Assembly: GCA_036571765.1 (NCBI GenBank)
Contig: BROE01000001.1
Span: forward strand, 558,001-622,000
Reading direction: 5' to 3'
From: Plecoglossus altivelis
Lineage: Eukaryota; Chordata; Actinopteri; Osmeriformes; Plecoglossidae
Length of the DNA stretch: 64,000 nt
Part shown: piece by piece, positions 59,701 to 64,000 of the stretch
Numbering within the stretch: the first letter of the stretch is position 1
How the letters are laid out: each line of letters begins with the position of its first letter
Program-made: the position numbers and the translations under genes
The notes under the pieces: generated by a model
Told to the model about the DNA's origin: nothing
Database searches by the model: none
The model's input: only the letters and a program-made list of their open reading frames with translations

Positions 59701-61486
59701 AGGACAGGGTCTGTACCCCCGCCAAGGTCTGCTGGCCTTCGCACCCCACCCAGAGGAGCGGGGTCCCATGGCCCCCCCACAGTCCTCATCACAATAGACG
59801 CTCTAGACAGGCTCAGCCATACTTGGGGGCTCTGAGCCCAGTGCTAACACAGCCCTCGCCTCAGAGGAGTACAGGAACACTGGAGCCCAGCTCCTCACAG
59901 TTGCAGGATGTTTCTGAGCTTGTGATGTTTTGGGAGGTTTTGAGTATGCATACATATATACTAGTGTGTGTGTATAAATACTACTACTACTAATAATAGT
60001 AAATACTTTATTTATATTACTGTGTTTGCTCATTCAGCAGGTAAATTGAAATGCCTGTGATGCCCATTCATGTAGGTTAAAGACTGGTTTACTTCAGGAA
60101 GGGGCTTGGAGCTAATGTGTGTGTGCTCTGCTTGTGTTCCCAGAGCCGCATCAGAAGGATGTGGAATGACACAGTGAGAAAGCAGTCTGAGTCCTCCTTC
60201 ATCTCAGGAGACATCAACAGCACCTCCACTCTCAACCAGGGTGAGCACCCCCCCTCCCTTGAACCCCTCCCCTCCTCTGTCCATAGACAATTGTTGACAG
60301 ACCATTTCTATATTTAGAATGTATATTTTATTAATCTAACTTTAATCCAAAGCGAAACATGTATGTGTGTATATATCTAGATATAGATCTAGATCTATAT
60401 CTAGATATAGATATATCTCTAGATATATATCTAGATAGATATATCTAGATATATCTCTAGATATAGATCTAGATATATATATATATATACAGTATATATA
60501 TACAAATCTATATACTATATACATACATACACACACACATGCATATTTTGCTTTGTTGTGGTTAGTTTGTTGGACTTGTTTTAGCCAGCTGCCAGCAAAA
60601 AAAACCCACTTTAATTGTTGCCACCCCACCTCCAAAGTCCGTGATCGAGGCGTTGTTGTCAGAAGAGCGCAGCTGCTACTTGTTGTATTGTTAGGGGATG
60701 GTGACGTTGGCTGTTTAGTTTGGCGTGAGGTGTTGGCTGACGAAGAGATGCTTCTCAATTCTGGGTGACCCAGGCCTGCTAGATCTGACCACACTGCTTC
60801 CATGAGTCTCTACTAAACAGGCTTGGCAGGCGGGGGGGGGGGTTGCAGCTGGGAGAACATCTCCTCTGGGGCTCTTCAATGGGAACCCCAGCAGAACTGA
60901 AGCTGCTCGCTGGAGTCAAATTCCTGCCCAATAATTATCAATAAAATTATTATATGGACATACCGATAATTATTTGCACTGTTTTAAACTGCTTTTTAAA
61001 GGAATGTTCATCTTTTGGCAGGATATTAGTAACAAAGTGTCTAGCTCGGTTAAATGTCATTGCAAGTGTTCATAACTTTTCACAGAACATAGGTATTGTG
61101 TGCAACAGGTCTGTTCTGATGAGACGGCAGAAGAGAGTCATACTTCTGTGTCACTTTTGGTAGACAGCTCAGTGATGGGAGAATGCAGACATGTTTACAC
61201 GGCTCACACAGTGGGTAGTAACGACGCGGCGCTTCAATGGCTTAACTTAGATCAATTATTCCTCTTCTCTCTCACCCCCTTCCTGTTTCCCTCATCTCCC
61301 TCCTGTGTCCTCACTCCTTCTTCTCCCCCTCCCTCCGCTCTCTCACTCTTTTTGCAGGAATGACTGGCAACTACCTCCTCACTAACCCTCTGCTGAGAGC
61401 CCACGACACTAACAACCCCTATAACAACCTTCTGGCGGAAACGGTGGTGTGCAACACCCCCTCCCCGCCGGCGTTTCACTCTCCAG
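19069..61486 (+). CDS. adgrl2: Latrophilin-2-type adhesion GPCR (gene span within window, 3' end missing)
   Basis: Twenty constitutive coding exons join in phase to 3,634 nt (1,211 codons plus 1 nt). Domain order is: signal peptide (about 1-26), rhamnose-binding lectin (43-132), olfactomedin (about 137-395), Ser/Thr/Pro linker (401-470), hormone-receptor motif (473-526), GAIN (about 535-840) with GPS cleavage at M827/T828, seven helices (about 848-1090), and a partial cytoplasmic tail. Vertebrate latrophilins are surface receptors that bind teneurins and FLRTs in synapse formation and cell adhesion. ADGRL2 is favoured over ADGRL1 and ADGRL3 by [33 protein letters not shown], the [13 protein letters not shown] tail and [10 protein letters not shown]. 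Teleosts carry two adgrl2 copies, and I cannot tell which this is. About 240 residues and the stop codon are expected past the window. Confidence 0.95.
21925..22084. repeat. Composite microsatellite (CA)n-(CGCA)n-(TGCA)n-(TATG)n-(TA)n
   Basis: Five successive simple-repeat phases follow each other without unique sequence between them, ending in about 25 TA units (22034-22084). The array lies within intron 1. The frames that run through it on both strands are repeat artefacts. Confidence 0.95.
27190..27300. promoter_or_regulatory. Candidate enhancer: SOX, octamer, RUNX, CCAAT and TCF motifs
   Basis: Within about 100 bp of intron 1 I read AACAATGG (27195, SOX-type), ATTTGCAT (27237, perfect POU octamer), ACCACA (27267, RUNX core), CCAAT (27277) and ATCAAAG (27280, TCF/LEF). 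Co-occurrence of SOX and POU sites is typical of neural developmental enhancers. Function is inference from motifs only. Confidence 0.35.
29108..29136. repeat. Poly-C plus (CA)n microsatellite
   Basis: A run of about ten C passes directly into (CA)n. It lies in intron 1. Confidence 0.9.
30582..30795 (+). CDS. adgrl2: adgrl2 coding exon 2: first part of the lectin domain
   Basis: Encodes residues 26-97. It begins [20 protein letters not shown], which is nearly identical to mammalian ADGRL2. It holds the first half of the rhamnose-binding (SUEL-type) lectin domain, including RCPGSDVIMIE, the [20 protein letters not shown] block and the cysteine in NCYLPDAYK. In latrophilins this domain contributes to teneurin binding. 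The acceptor is TTTGCAG/GG and the donor is AAAG/GTAAAA. The codon for R97 is split 2+1 with the next exon. Confidence 0.97.
30796..33631 (+). other. adgrl2: Intron 2
   Basis: A 2.8-kb intron closed by ATCTTTTTCAG. It contains a C-rich run near 31637-31647. No coding sequence was recognised. Confidence 0.75.
33632..33741 (+). CDS. adgrl2: adgrl2 coding exon 3: end of the lectin domain
   Basis: Encodes residues 97-134: [20 protein letters not shown], then PGTYKYLEVQYECVPY. The DPCPGTYKYLEVQYEC block is a hallmark of the SUEL lectin fold. NNRT is a glycosylation sequon. The donor is TACA/GTAAGT, phase 1. The exon can be joined either to the olfactomedin exon (giving PYIFICPG) or through the 15-nt microexon (giving PYKVEQKVFICPG). 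Confidence 0.97.
33742..35849 (+). other. adgrl2: Intron 3, interrupted by the microexon
   Basis: The region runs from GTAAGT to the CTGTCACTAG acceptor of the olfactomedin exon and holds the KVEQK microexon at 34643. C-rich/CA simple sequence lies at 34679-34698. No other exon was recognised. Confidence 0.75.
34643..34657 (+). CDS. adgrl2: adgrl2 15-nt alternative microexon (KVEQK insert)
   Basis: After TAAAATAG the 15 bases AAGTGGAACAAAAAG are followed by GTAAAT. Spliced between exon 3 (ending in A) and the olfactomedin exon (starting TT) they give K-V-E-Q-K and change the next residue from I to V (PY-KVEQK-VFICPG). This is exactly the five-residue KVEQK splice insert known between the lectin and olfactomedin domains of mammalian latrophilins, where it alters teneurin binding. 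The phase works and both splice dinucleotides are present. The acceptor tract is weak, which fits alternative use. Confidence 0.9.
35850..36650 (+). CDS. adgrl2: adgrl2 coding exon 4: olfactomedin domain
   Basis: An 801-nt exon encoding residues 134-401, essentially the whole olfactomedin propeller. Diagnostic blocks are [122 protein letters not shown] and VDYNPRDNQMYVWNNFYILR. The paired cysteines (CKDPL, MVCGVL) are kept. In the family this domain binds FLRT proteins. The donor is GAAG/GTAAAG, phase 1. The frame stays open into CT-rich intron sequence, but this is not conserved. Confidence 0.98.
41853..41877. repeat. (AT)n microsatellite
   Basis: About twelve uninterrupted AT units within intron 4. 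Confidence 0.95.
42348..42372. repeat. (AC)n microsatellite
   Basis: About twelve AC units within intron 4. Confidence 0.95.
43128..43433 (+). CDS. adgrl2: adgrl2 coding exon 5: Ser/Thr/Pro linker and start of the hormone-receptor motif
   Basis: Encodes residues 401-503. The first part is a low-complexity, probably O-glycosylated stalk (APTTDDFLSTASPP, NTTTAHLATTTP, NTTTSASAADP) with two N-T-T sequons at N415 and N433. From R472 it becomes ordered: RFCEGTARRGISWPQT, then VDRPCPKGTRG, matching the RFCEA...KWPQT...VERPCPKGTRG start of the hormone-receptor motif in mammalian ADGRL2. The linker is unlike the mammalian sequence, as expected. The acceptor is CCCCTCCTCAG and the donor AGAG/GTATGG. 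Confidence 0.95.
43434..44140 (+). other. adgrl2: Intron 5
   Basis: Closed by TGTGCCCCTGCAG. It contains a small direct repeat of TCATGAAATAATC (about 43586 and 43621). Nothing else was recognised. Confidence 0.75.
44141..44241 (+). CDS. adgrl2: adgrl2 coding exon 6: rest of the hormone-receptor motif
   Basis: Encodes residues 503-536: GIASYLCTLMGTWNPRGPD, then LSNCTSHWVTQVAQK. The cysteines C509 and C525 complete the motif begun in exon 5. N524-C-T is a sequon conserved in latrophilins. The donor is AAAAG/GTGAGG, phase 0. The exon is followed closely by a G-rich tract (about 44269-44280). Confidence 0.97.
44242..44614 (+). other. adgrl2: Intron 6
   Basis: A 373-bp intron with a G11-12 run near its 5' end, and closed by CCATTCCCTCTCAG. 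No other feature is visible. Confidence 0.8.
44615..44800 (+). CDS. adgrl2: adgrl2 coding exon 7: GAIN domain, subdomain A
   Basis: Encodes residues 537-598: [60 protein letters not shown], NK. The [29 protein letters not shown] block is almost unchanged from mammalian ADGRL2. It forms helices of GAIN subdomain A. Both ends are phase 0, and the donor is AACAAG/GTAGGC. Confidence 0.97.
44801..45926 (+). other. adgrl2: Intron 7
   Basis: A 1.1-kb intron with no recognised element. It ends in CTCCATCCTCCCCTGAAAAG, whose AG is preceded by purines. Confidence 0.75.
45927..45965 (+). CDS. adgrl2: adgrl2 coding exon 8: 39-nt small exon (LQKREKTCRAYMK)
   Basis: Encodes residues 599-611, thirteen codons in phase 0 at both ends: LQKREKTCRAYMK. 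Mammalian ADGRL2 reads LQKREKTCRAYLK at this place. The donor is ATGAAG/GTAAAG. The acceptor AAAAG/CTT is preceded by CCATCCTCCCCTG. Phase-0 ends and 39-nt length mean skipping would not break the frame. Confidence 0.93.
46485..46536. repeat. (TC)n microsatellite
   Basis: About 25 TC units with a single interruption, within intron 8. Confidence 0.95.
47430..47640. promoter_or_regulatory. Candidate enhancer: homeodomain-site cluster with a GGGATTAATCCC palindrome
   Basis: In about 200 bp of intron 8 I read a perfect 12-bp palindrome GGGATTAATCCC (47446-47457), which is two head-to-head OTX/bicoid-type GGATTA sites. Downstream are GGTTAATCC (47464), GTAATTG (47484), CAATTAG (47501), CTAATTG (47532), GATTAATTAG (47565) and GGTTAATGG (about 47599). 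This density is far above the neighbouring DNA. Enhancer function is inferred from the motifs only. Confidence 0.45.
48387..48570 (+). CDS. adgrl2: adgrl2 coding exon 9: GAIN domain
   Basis: Encodes residues 612-673: AIVDTVDNLLRPEALKSWED, MNSTEQTHAATMLLDTLEEG, AFVLADNLIEPAVVKVPAEN, I. This matches the TVDNLLRPEALESW...TATMLLDTLEEGAFVLADN core of mammalian ADGRL2 GAIN domains. The acceptor is GATACAG and the donor ATCG/GTGAGT, phase 1. The open frame beyond the donor is intron. Confidence 0.97.
48571..50380 (+). other. adgrl2: Intron 9
   Basis: A 1.8-kb intron ending in CCTGTCCCCCAAG. It holds no recognised element beyond purine-rich (about 49840-49975) and pyrimidine-rich (50038-50160) stretches. 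Confidence 0.75.
50381..50503 (+). CDS. adgrl2: adgrl2 coding exon 10: GAIN domain
   Basis: Encodes residues 673-714: VLDVYVLSTDGQVQDFRFPQ, TSKGEASIQLTSNTVKVNSK, NG. The mammalian equivalent is VLEVAVLSTEGQIQDFKFP...SIQLSANTVKQNSRNG. It forms beta strands of GAIN subdomain B. The donor is AATG/GTAGGC, phase 1, and only 164 bp separate it from the next exon. Confidence 0.96.
50668..50873 (+). CDS. adgrl2: adgrl2 coding exon 11: GAIN domain
   Basis: Encodes residues 714-782: GVAKLVFVLYKHLGHFLSTE, NATLRGPGEAGRRNLSLTVN, SHILSASITKESSRVFVSDP, VIFTLEHLD. FLSTENAT and ITKESSRVF...DPVIFTL are strongly conserved latrophilin blocks. NAT and NLS are sequons. The acceptor is GTTTGTTTTCAG. The donor GAT/GTAAGC is phase 0. 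Confidence 0.97.
50874..51434 (+). other. adgrl2: Intron 11
   Basis: A 561-bp intron with a GA-rich stretch (51033-51095). The acceptor is TTATGACCCTGTAG. Nothing else was recognised. Confidence 0.75.
51435..51608 (+). CDS. adgrl2: adgrl2 coding exon 12: GPS autoproteolysis motif and tethered agonist
   Basis: Encodes residues 783-840. The GPS has its four cysteines (C791, C810, C822, C824) and two tryptophans (W794, W805): CSFWNYSERSMMGYW, then CKLLDTNKSHTTCSCSHM/TNFAILMAH. Cleavage is expected between M827 and T828. Mammalian latrophilins have HL/T here, and this protein has HM/T. The catalytic His and the Thr nucleophile are kept. After cleavage TNFAILM is the tethered agonist. Both ends are phase 0, and the donor is GTG/GTGAGT. 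Confidence 0.97.
51609..52695 (+). other. adgrl2: Intron 12
   Basis: A 1.1-kb intron with a small (GGTC)n run at about 51640-51656. Ends in GCATGTCCTGCAG. No other element was recognised. Confidence 0.75.
52696..52905 (+). CDS. adgrl2: adgrl2 coding exon 13: transmembrane helices 1 and 2
   Basis: Encodes residues 841-910: GEGSVHELLLTVMTRMGIAV, SLVCLAISLFTFCFFRGLQS, DRNTIHKNLCFNLFIAELVF, LVGINTTEPK. Helix 1 is about 848-875 and helix 2 about 885-905. RGLQSDRNTIHKNLC is the conserved first intracellular loop. Two departures from mammals stand out: R855 replaces the Trp of VITWVGI in helix 1, and N905-T-T creates a sequon in extracellular loop 1. Both ends are phase 0, and the donor is AAG/GTAAAT. 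Confidence 0.97.
53188..53408 (+). CDS. adgrl2: adgrl2 coding exon 14: transmembrane helices 3 and 4
   Basis: Encodes residues 911-984: [74 protein letters not shown]. C913 at the top of helix 3 is the partner of the loop-2 cysteine (C985). [27 protein letters not shown] is a class B2 signature. The acceptor is CTGCCCTTCAG. The donor is GGGC/GTGAGT, phase 2, so the Ala codon is completed by the next exon. Confidence 0.97.
53546..54625 (-). mobile_element. 5'-truncated non-LTR retrotransposon (L2/CR1/Rex-like LINE), antisense
   Basis: On the minus strand a 139-codon frame (54560-54141) reads LVQNAAARLLTGTKRRDHIT, then PVLESLHWLPVEFRIKFKVL and YKSINGMGPHYLKD, the well-known C-terminal part of fish LINE ORF2 after the reverse transcriptase. 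Just upstream the frame FVTSRLDYC is followed by one extra base, so the copy is frameshifted. The 3' part holds GCAAGGAAAAACTAC and AACCTCGGGGAG and ends in a TTGAATTGAATTGAAT tail beside 53546, typical of teleost LINE 3' ends. The element is dead by truncation and frameshift. Confidence 0.85.
55182..55196. repeat. Poly-G run (15 G)
   Basis: An uninterrupted G homopolymer, about 150 bp upstream of the 39-bp array. Confidence 0.95.
55350..55620 (+). repeat. adgrl2: 39-bp tandem array of 3' splice-site cassettes at exon 15
   Basis: CAG trinucleotides end at 55373, 55412, 55451, 55490, 55529, 55568 and 55607, a constant 39-bp spacing. Each unit reads approximately TGTGTGTTGCAG-GTGTTGGCTGACATGG-TGTGACTCTGC. 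The last AG (55607) is the true acceptor, and its exon starts GTGCTGGCTGAGG, so each unit copies the exon's first codons (Cys-Trp-Leu). CTGAC in each copy is a good branch-point match about 29 bases before the next AG. Because 39 is divisible by 3, units 2-6 stay open in the exon's frame. Unit 1 meets TAG. Use of an upstream AG would add 13 residues per unit. Confidence 0.9.
55608..55674 (+). CDS. adgrl2: adgrl2 coding exon 15: extracellular loop 2 and start of helix 5
   Basis: Encodes the end of codon 984 and residues 985-1006: [22 protein letters not shown]. The mammalian equivalent is [21 protein letters not shown]. C985 is the conserved loop-2 cysteine. A short exon (67 nt), with donor ACG/GTGAGG in phase 0. 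The acceptor is TGTGTGTTGCAG, a TG-rich rather than CT-rich tract. It is the last of seven near-identical acceptor units. Confidence 0.95.
55675..57859 (+). other. adgrl2: Intron 15
   Basis: A 2.2-kb intron containing a large CT/CTGT tract (56570-56920) and T15 near 57274-57291. The acceptor is CTTGTTTTGACAG. No coding sequence was recognised. Confidence 0.75.
56570..56920. repeat. CT-rich simple repeat
   Basis: A long pyrimidine tract dominated by CTCTCTGTCTC-type units. The high-GA minus-strand frame (R/E/D repeats) is an artefact of it. Confidence 0.9.
57860..57951 (+). CDS. adgrl2: adgrl2 coding exon 16: helix 5 end and intracellular loop 3
   Basis: Encodes residues 1007-1037: LNLIFLMVTMYKMLKHSTSM, KPDSTRLGGIR. 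Mammalian ADGRL2 reads [20 protein letters not shown] and KPDSSRLENIK. The loop matches the short isoform. The donor is ATCAG/GTGAGG, phase 2. The longer loop exon known in mammalian ADGRL2/ADGRL3 isoforms was looked for in the following intron and not seen. Confidence 0.96.
57952..58998 (+). other. adgrl2: Intron 16
   Basis: A 1.0-kb intron with a frame that happens to stay open for 79 codons before exon 17. This frame has no recognisable conservation, so I treat it as non-coding. The acceptor is CTATGTGTCACCAG. Confidence 0.7.
58999..59167 (+). CDS. adgrl2: adgrl2 coding exon 17: transmembrane helices 6 and 7
   Basis: Encodes residues 1037-1093: SWVMGAFALLCLLGFTWSFG, LFFLNESSVVMAYLFTIFNT, LQGMFIFIFHCLLQKK. 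Helix 6 is about 1038-1061 and helix 7 about 1065-1090. The GFTWSFG toggle motif, the NES sequon in extracellular loop 3, and FNTLQGMFIFIFHC are class B2 hallmarks. The donor is AAG/GTACTG, phase 0. Confidence 0.97.
59168..59567 (+). other. adgrl2: Intron 17
   Basis: A 400-bp intron, closed by TGGCCTTCCTGCAG. No other element is visible. Confidence 0.8.
59568..59696 (+). CDS. adgrl2: adgrl2 coding exon 18: proximal cytoplasmic tail
   Basis: Encodes residues 1094-1136: VRKEYSKCFRQSHCCRRLPS, EGPHSTTKTATSRSTARYSS, ATQ. Mammalian ADGRL2 has [20 protein letters not shown] and ARYSSGTQ at the same borders. The juxtamembrane cysteines (KCF, HCC) could be palmitoylated. Both ends are phase 0, and the donor is CAG/GTACAG. 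The frame remains open for about 98 codons past the donor. Confidence 0.95.
59697..60143 (+). other. adgrl2: Intron 18
   Basis: A 447-bp intron. Its first 295 bases are an open continuation of exon 18's frame, rich in Pro, Ser and Gln. The acceptor is CTTGTGTTCCCAG. No other element was recognised. Confidence 0.65.
60144..60240 (+). CDS. adgrl2: adgrl2 coding exon 19: cytoplasmic tail
   Basis: Encodes residues 1137-1169: [32 protein letters not shown]. This is identical to mammalian ADGRL2 and differs from ADGRL1 (TESSFMAGDINSTPTLNR) and ADGRL3 (ITGDINSSASLNR), so it is the best single argument for the ADGRL2 assignment. The donor is CAGG/GTGAGC, phase 1. Confidence 0.98.
60241..61357 (+). 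other. adgrl2: Intron 19
   Basis: A 1.1-kb intron with a palindromic AGATATCT-type array (60370-60540) and a G10 run (about 60833-60842). It ends in a strong tract CTCTCACTCTTTTTGCAG. Confidence 0.8.
60370..60540. repeat. Self-complementary (CTAGATAT)n array
   Basis: Irregular repeats of ATATCTAGATAT and TAGATCTAGATC, followed by TATA and ACATAC runs. The unit is palindromic, so either strand can fold into long hairpins. It lies in intron 19. Confidence 0.95.
61358..61486 (+). CDS. adgrl2: adgrl2 coding exon 20: cytoplasmic tail (last exon in window)
   Basis: Encodes residues 1169-1212: [40 protein letters not shown], HSPG. Mammalian ADGRL2 reads [20 protein letters not shown] at the start and ends NSPG at the same phase-1 border. 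The donor CCAG/GTGCTC is weaker than the others but sits at the conserved junction. The next exons (the LNNARD...MDTLPLNGNF region, then the C terminus with QMQLVTSL) were not found before 64000. Confidence 0.95.
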
Positions 61487-64000
61487 GTGCTCCTCCACCT
61501 TTCACCTCTTTCCTTCTCTTGCTCTACACGCGTTTGTTTTTGCACGCTTTTGAAGTTAATTGAAACGACGTACATCGGGGGTGTCGACCCCGACGCAGCA
61601 TGAAGTGTTGAAAGGCCTTTACTCTTTACTCTGTCTCTATCTATGCAAGTGCTTTTTTTACCCACAGCGAGAGATAAGGGTCGGTGCACTCTGAGCTATC
61701 TGCCCACACTACATAAGAGCGTGTGGGGAAATCAAGTCAGAATTCTGATATTTTTCCTGATCTTCTGTACGTGGTCCTTATATCTACACGTCTAAATTAT
61801 ATCTTTATAACAGAATTTTGTTTTGTTGAGGAAAGAAAATGATCTCCTTTATATTTTTGAGCGAGATCAATGATTGGAATGCTGTCAGTGTTTTTTGTGA
61901 CCTACTTTACCCTCTGTCAAAGTGGAGGGGGGGGGGGGGGAGATAAAGCGTGCTACAGAACATGCGCATAGTCTGAAGAAAAGGAAATAGCAAAAAAAAA
62001 GGAAGCACACGAGCACATGACGCAATGCAGGCAGAATTGTGCACCCTGAGATATGCGCAGGCATTTGATGATGAAAGGGGGACGGAAGGCGGTTTGGGCA
62101 GGGTAAATGCGAGAGGAAGGAAGGATTCATGATAACATGCATGCTGCAGCAGCTCTCTTGATTCAGTACATCTTCGAGCTCACACTCGCATCACAATGAG
62201 AGCACTTCCAAGTGTGGCTCCTGCCTCTGTCGACAGTGCAAGGTTTGAGCCTATCAGGGATTTCACAGAAATCAAAGACGGGCTGCTAATCGCATAGCGA
62301 GCACAGTCTCAGCATCAAAAGGCCTGAATATTTAGAACTCCCCATCTCCCAATCAAACAAACTTTTTAAAGACAAAAGATGTTTATCTTCACAGTCCCAA
62401 CAATGTTAGCATAATTATCTGAGCCGCATAGATGGAAAGTGGCAACAGCTAATGAACAGGTTACTGTGCATGTCATCATAATTGGCATCGAACCGGTAGA
62501 GACAGTGCTTTAGTCGGTCCTCTCGTAGGAGCAGGCTAACCATGGGAAACTACAGCCAGGCAGAAGGGAAAATACTTCAAAACATCGATAGCCAAGAAAA
62601 AACATTTAGCACACTACCCAAGTCCAACAGTTGCAGAATGATCCTGACAAAAATGGATGTTTATAAGGAAGTGGTTTGGGATTACTCGCTGGCCGTGGCT
62701 GTAACAGAACAATCATACTGGGATGATCAACAACCATGTTTGAAGGCAGCATTGAGAAAGCCTACCTAGTTCTGACATCTTGGCTTATTTCAAATTTCCT
62801 ATTGGCCCACGCCAAGAGGATAAGTATGGCTTTTATGATATATGTATTCATATGAAATAATACTCTGCATATGTTTATTTGATGCAGTAAAAAATGGAGG
62901 AGAGAACATCTTGGATGAATCTCCTTTGGACCGTTTCCCAGAATGCAGCTGTCTCGGTGTCCAGTTCAATTCTGTTCACTTCACTTCCTTCCTCCCTGTA
63001 GACAATACCTGTCTGCATTAAAATGATTGCTGCTGCATAAACAAATGCAAATGTTCACCAAGTTTAAAATAAATAAGTTTACATCTCAACCCCAAAGAAT
63101 CATCCCCCTTTATGCCCCCTCGTTTCCTCCCTCCCCACCTCCCCACCCTCTCTTTTTTATAAACGTCTTTGATGTCTGTTTTTATTCTCCTTTTCTCTAC
63201 TTAAGAGGCATTTCTTATCTCCACAGCAATGACATTGTAAGGCTTCCGTCCTCCCTCCCCCACTACCCCAATCTCACATTTGCGTCTAATTTAGCAGAAA
63301 TCTTAGACTTCCATCTCAACTCCGGTGCATATAGGCGACTTGCAGACAGCCAGCGTTCACTTTCATCCCTATTCAGCGTCTCATTCCGATTCCTTTCACA
63401 TCAAACCACCCTGTAAACCACAGCACACCCACCCACCACTGTTTATTATGGGCAATTATGGGGGCGTTAATATAATCTACTGTGTATGTCTTTGTCTACC
63501 TATTAGTAAGTACCTAATAGGTACTTGCAGAAAAATTTAACCCCACCCCACCCCACCAGTCATGTTCTAAAGAGAGTAATGATATGACAATGTAACTGCC
63601 ATTTAGACTGTGATCAGACTGTGATTGCTTGCTGCCGAGCCTCACCACCTGCCAAGTTTTGGATTCAGTTGTCCTCAGGATTCACCGGCCGATTTCCCTG
63701 AGCCGTTCCTTTCCAAAACATTCTGACTCAGTCGCAACAGCGGTTCATGACGACCCTGCGAAAGAGTGCTCATAGGAGAGTCGAGTGACTTTCAAGGAGG
63801 CATTCTGAGACATTGTGGGGAGTTAACTTTCAAGAAGCCTGATCCGAGAGCGGACAGACTGAATCCAGACCTGGTTTTCAAAGCCCCCCCTCCCCTTTTG
63901 TCTTATTTCAGTAATTTCTCCTTTCTGCTGCAATTGAAAAAAGGCATCTGTTTTTACTTTTTTTTTTTGCACATCAGCAGTTCTTAGGCCAGATAGCCTG
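61487..64000 (+). other. adgrl2: Intron 20 (continues past the window)
   Basis: No further latrophilin exon was recognised. It contains a G17 run (about 61925-61941) and TG/CT-poor unique sequence. The gene's 3' end, stop codon and polyadenylation site are not in the window. Confidence 0.7.

Noticed and set aside
19069..61486. Assignment to adgrl1 or adgrl3
   Set aside because: The tail [36 protein letters not shown] and [10 protein letters not shown] fit ADGRL2 better than ADGRL1 (RAGLPFGLMRRELACEG, TESSFMAGDINSTPTLNRG) or ADGRL3 (SESSFITGDINSSASLNREG).
62542..62769. 75-codon frame starting MGNYSQAEG
   Set aside because: No domain, no splice context and no similarity to the expected latrophilin tail.

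Overview
The window is vertebrate nuclear DNA, most likely from a ray-finned (teleost) fish. It carries most of one large multi-exon gene on the + strand: a latrophilin-family adhesion GPCR, best matched to ADGRL2 (latrophilin-2). The fish assignment rests on the protein, which is clearly vertebrate latrophilin but diverged from mammals, on introns much shorter than in mammalian ADGRL2, on a tRNA-derived SINE, on a LINE 3' fragment with a TTGAAT-type tail, and on abundant CA, CT, AT and poly-C/G microsatellites. No other protein-coding gene could be supported.

Layout. 1-18869 is gene-free by my reading. It holds a 260-bp foldback palindrome at the left edge, one copy each of a 110-bp sequence that recurs as a perfect inverted copy 14 kb away (3049-3158 and 17025-17134), a CpG-rich stretch near 4.7-5.4 kb, and a SINE near 8.7 kb. 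18870-19144 is the exon with the 5' UTR, start codon and signal peptide. Intron 1 (11.4 kb) follows. The rhamnose-binding lectin domain is in exons at 30582 and 33632. A 15-nt KVEQK microexon lies at 34643. The olfactomedin domain is a single 801-bp exon at 35850. A Ser/Thr/Pro linker and the hormone-receptor motif occupy exons at 43128 and 44141. The GAIN domain runs over exons from 44615 to 51608 and ends in the GPS autoproteolysis motif. Seven membrane helices are encoded between 52696 and 59167, and the start of the cytoplasmic tail lies in exons at 59568, 60144 and 61358. About 240 C-terminal residues and the stop codon would lie past position 64000.

All 20 constitutive coding exons join with consistent GT-AG sites and phases to give 1,211 complete codons plus one base, with no frameshift or internal stop. 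The encoded receptor would be an adhesion GPCR of the cell surface: lectin and olfactomedin domains bind teneurins and FLRTs, the GAIN/GPS region self-cleaves, and the TNFAILM stalk can act as a tethered agonist.

The most unusual structure is at 55334-55620. The 3' splice site of the exon encoding extracellular loop 2 has been tandemly multiplied with a 39-bp period. Each unit carries a branch-point-like CTGAC, a TG-rich tract, an AG and a copy of the first exon codons, all in frame with the true exon. Other points of note are the conserved splice-insert microexon, a run of 28 C in the 5' UTR with two small upstream ORFs, a dense homeodomain-motif cluster in intron 8, a basic residue in helix 1, and an HMT instead of HLT cleavage motif.
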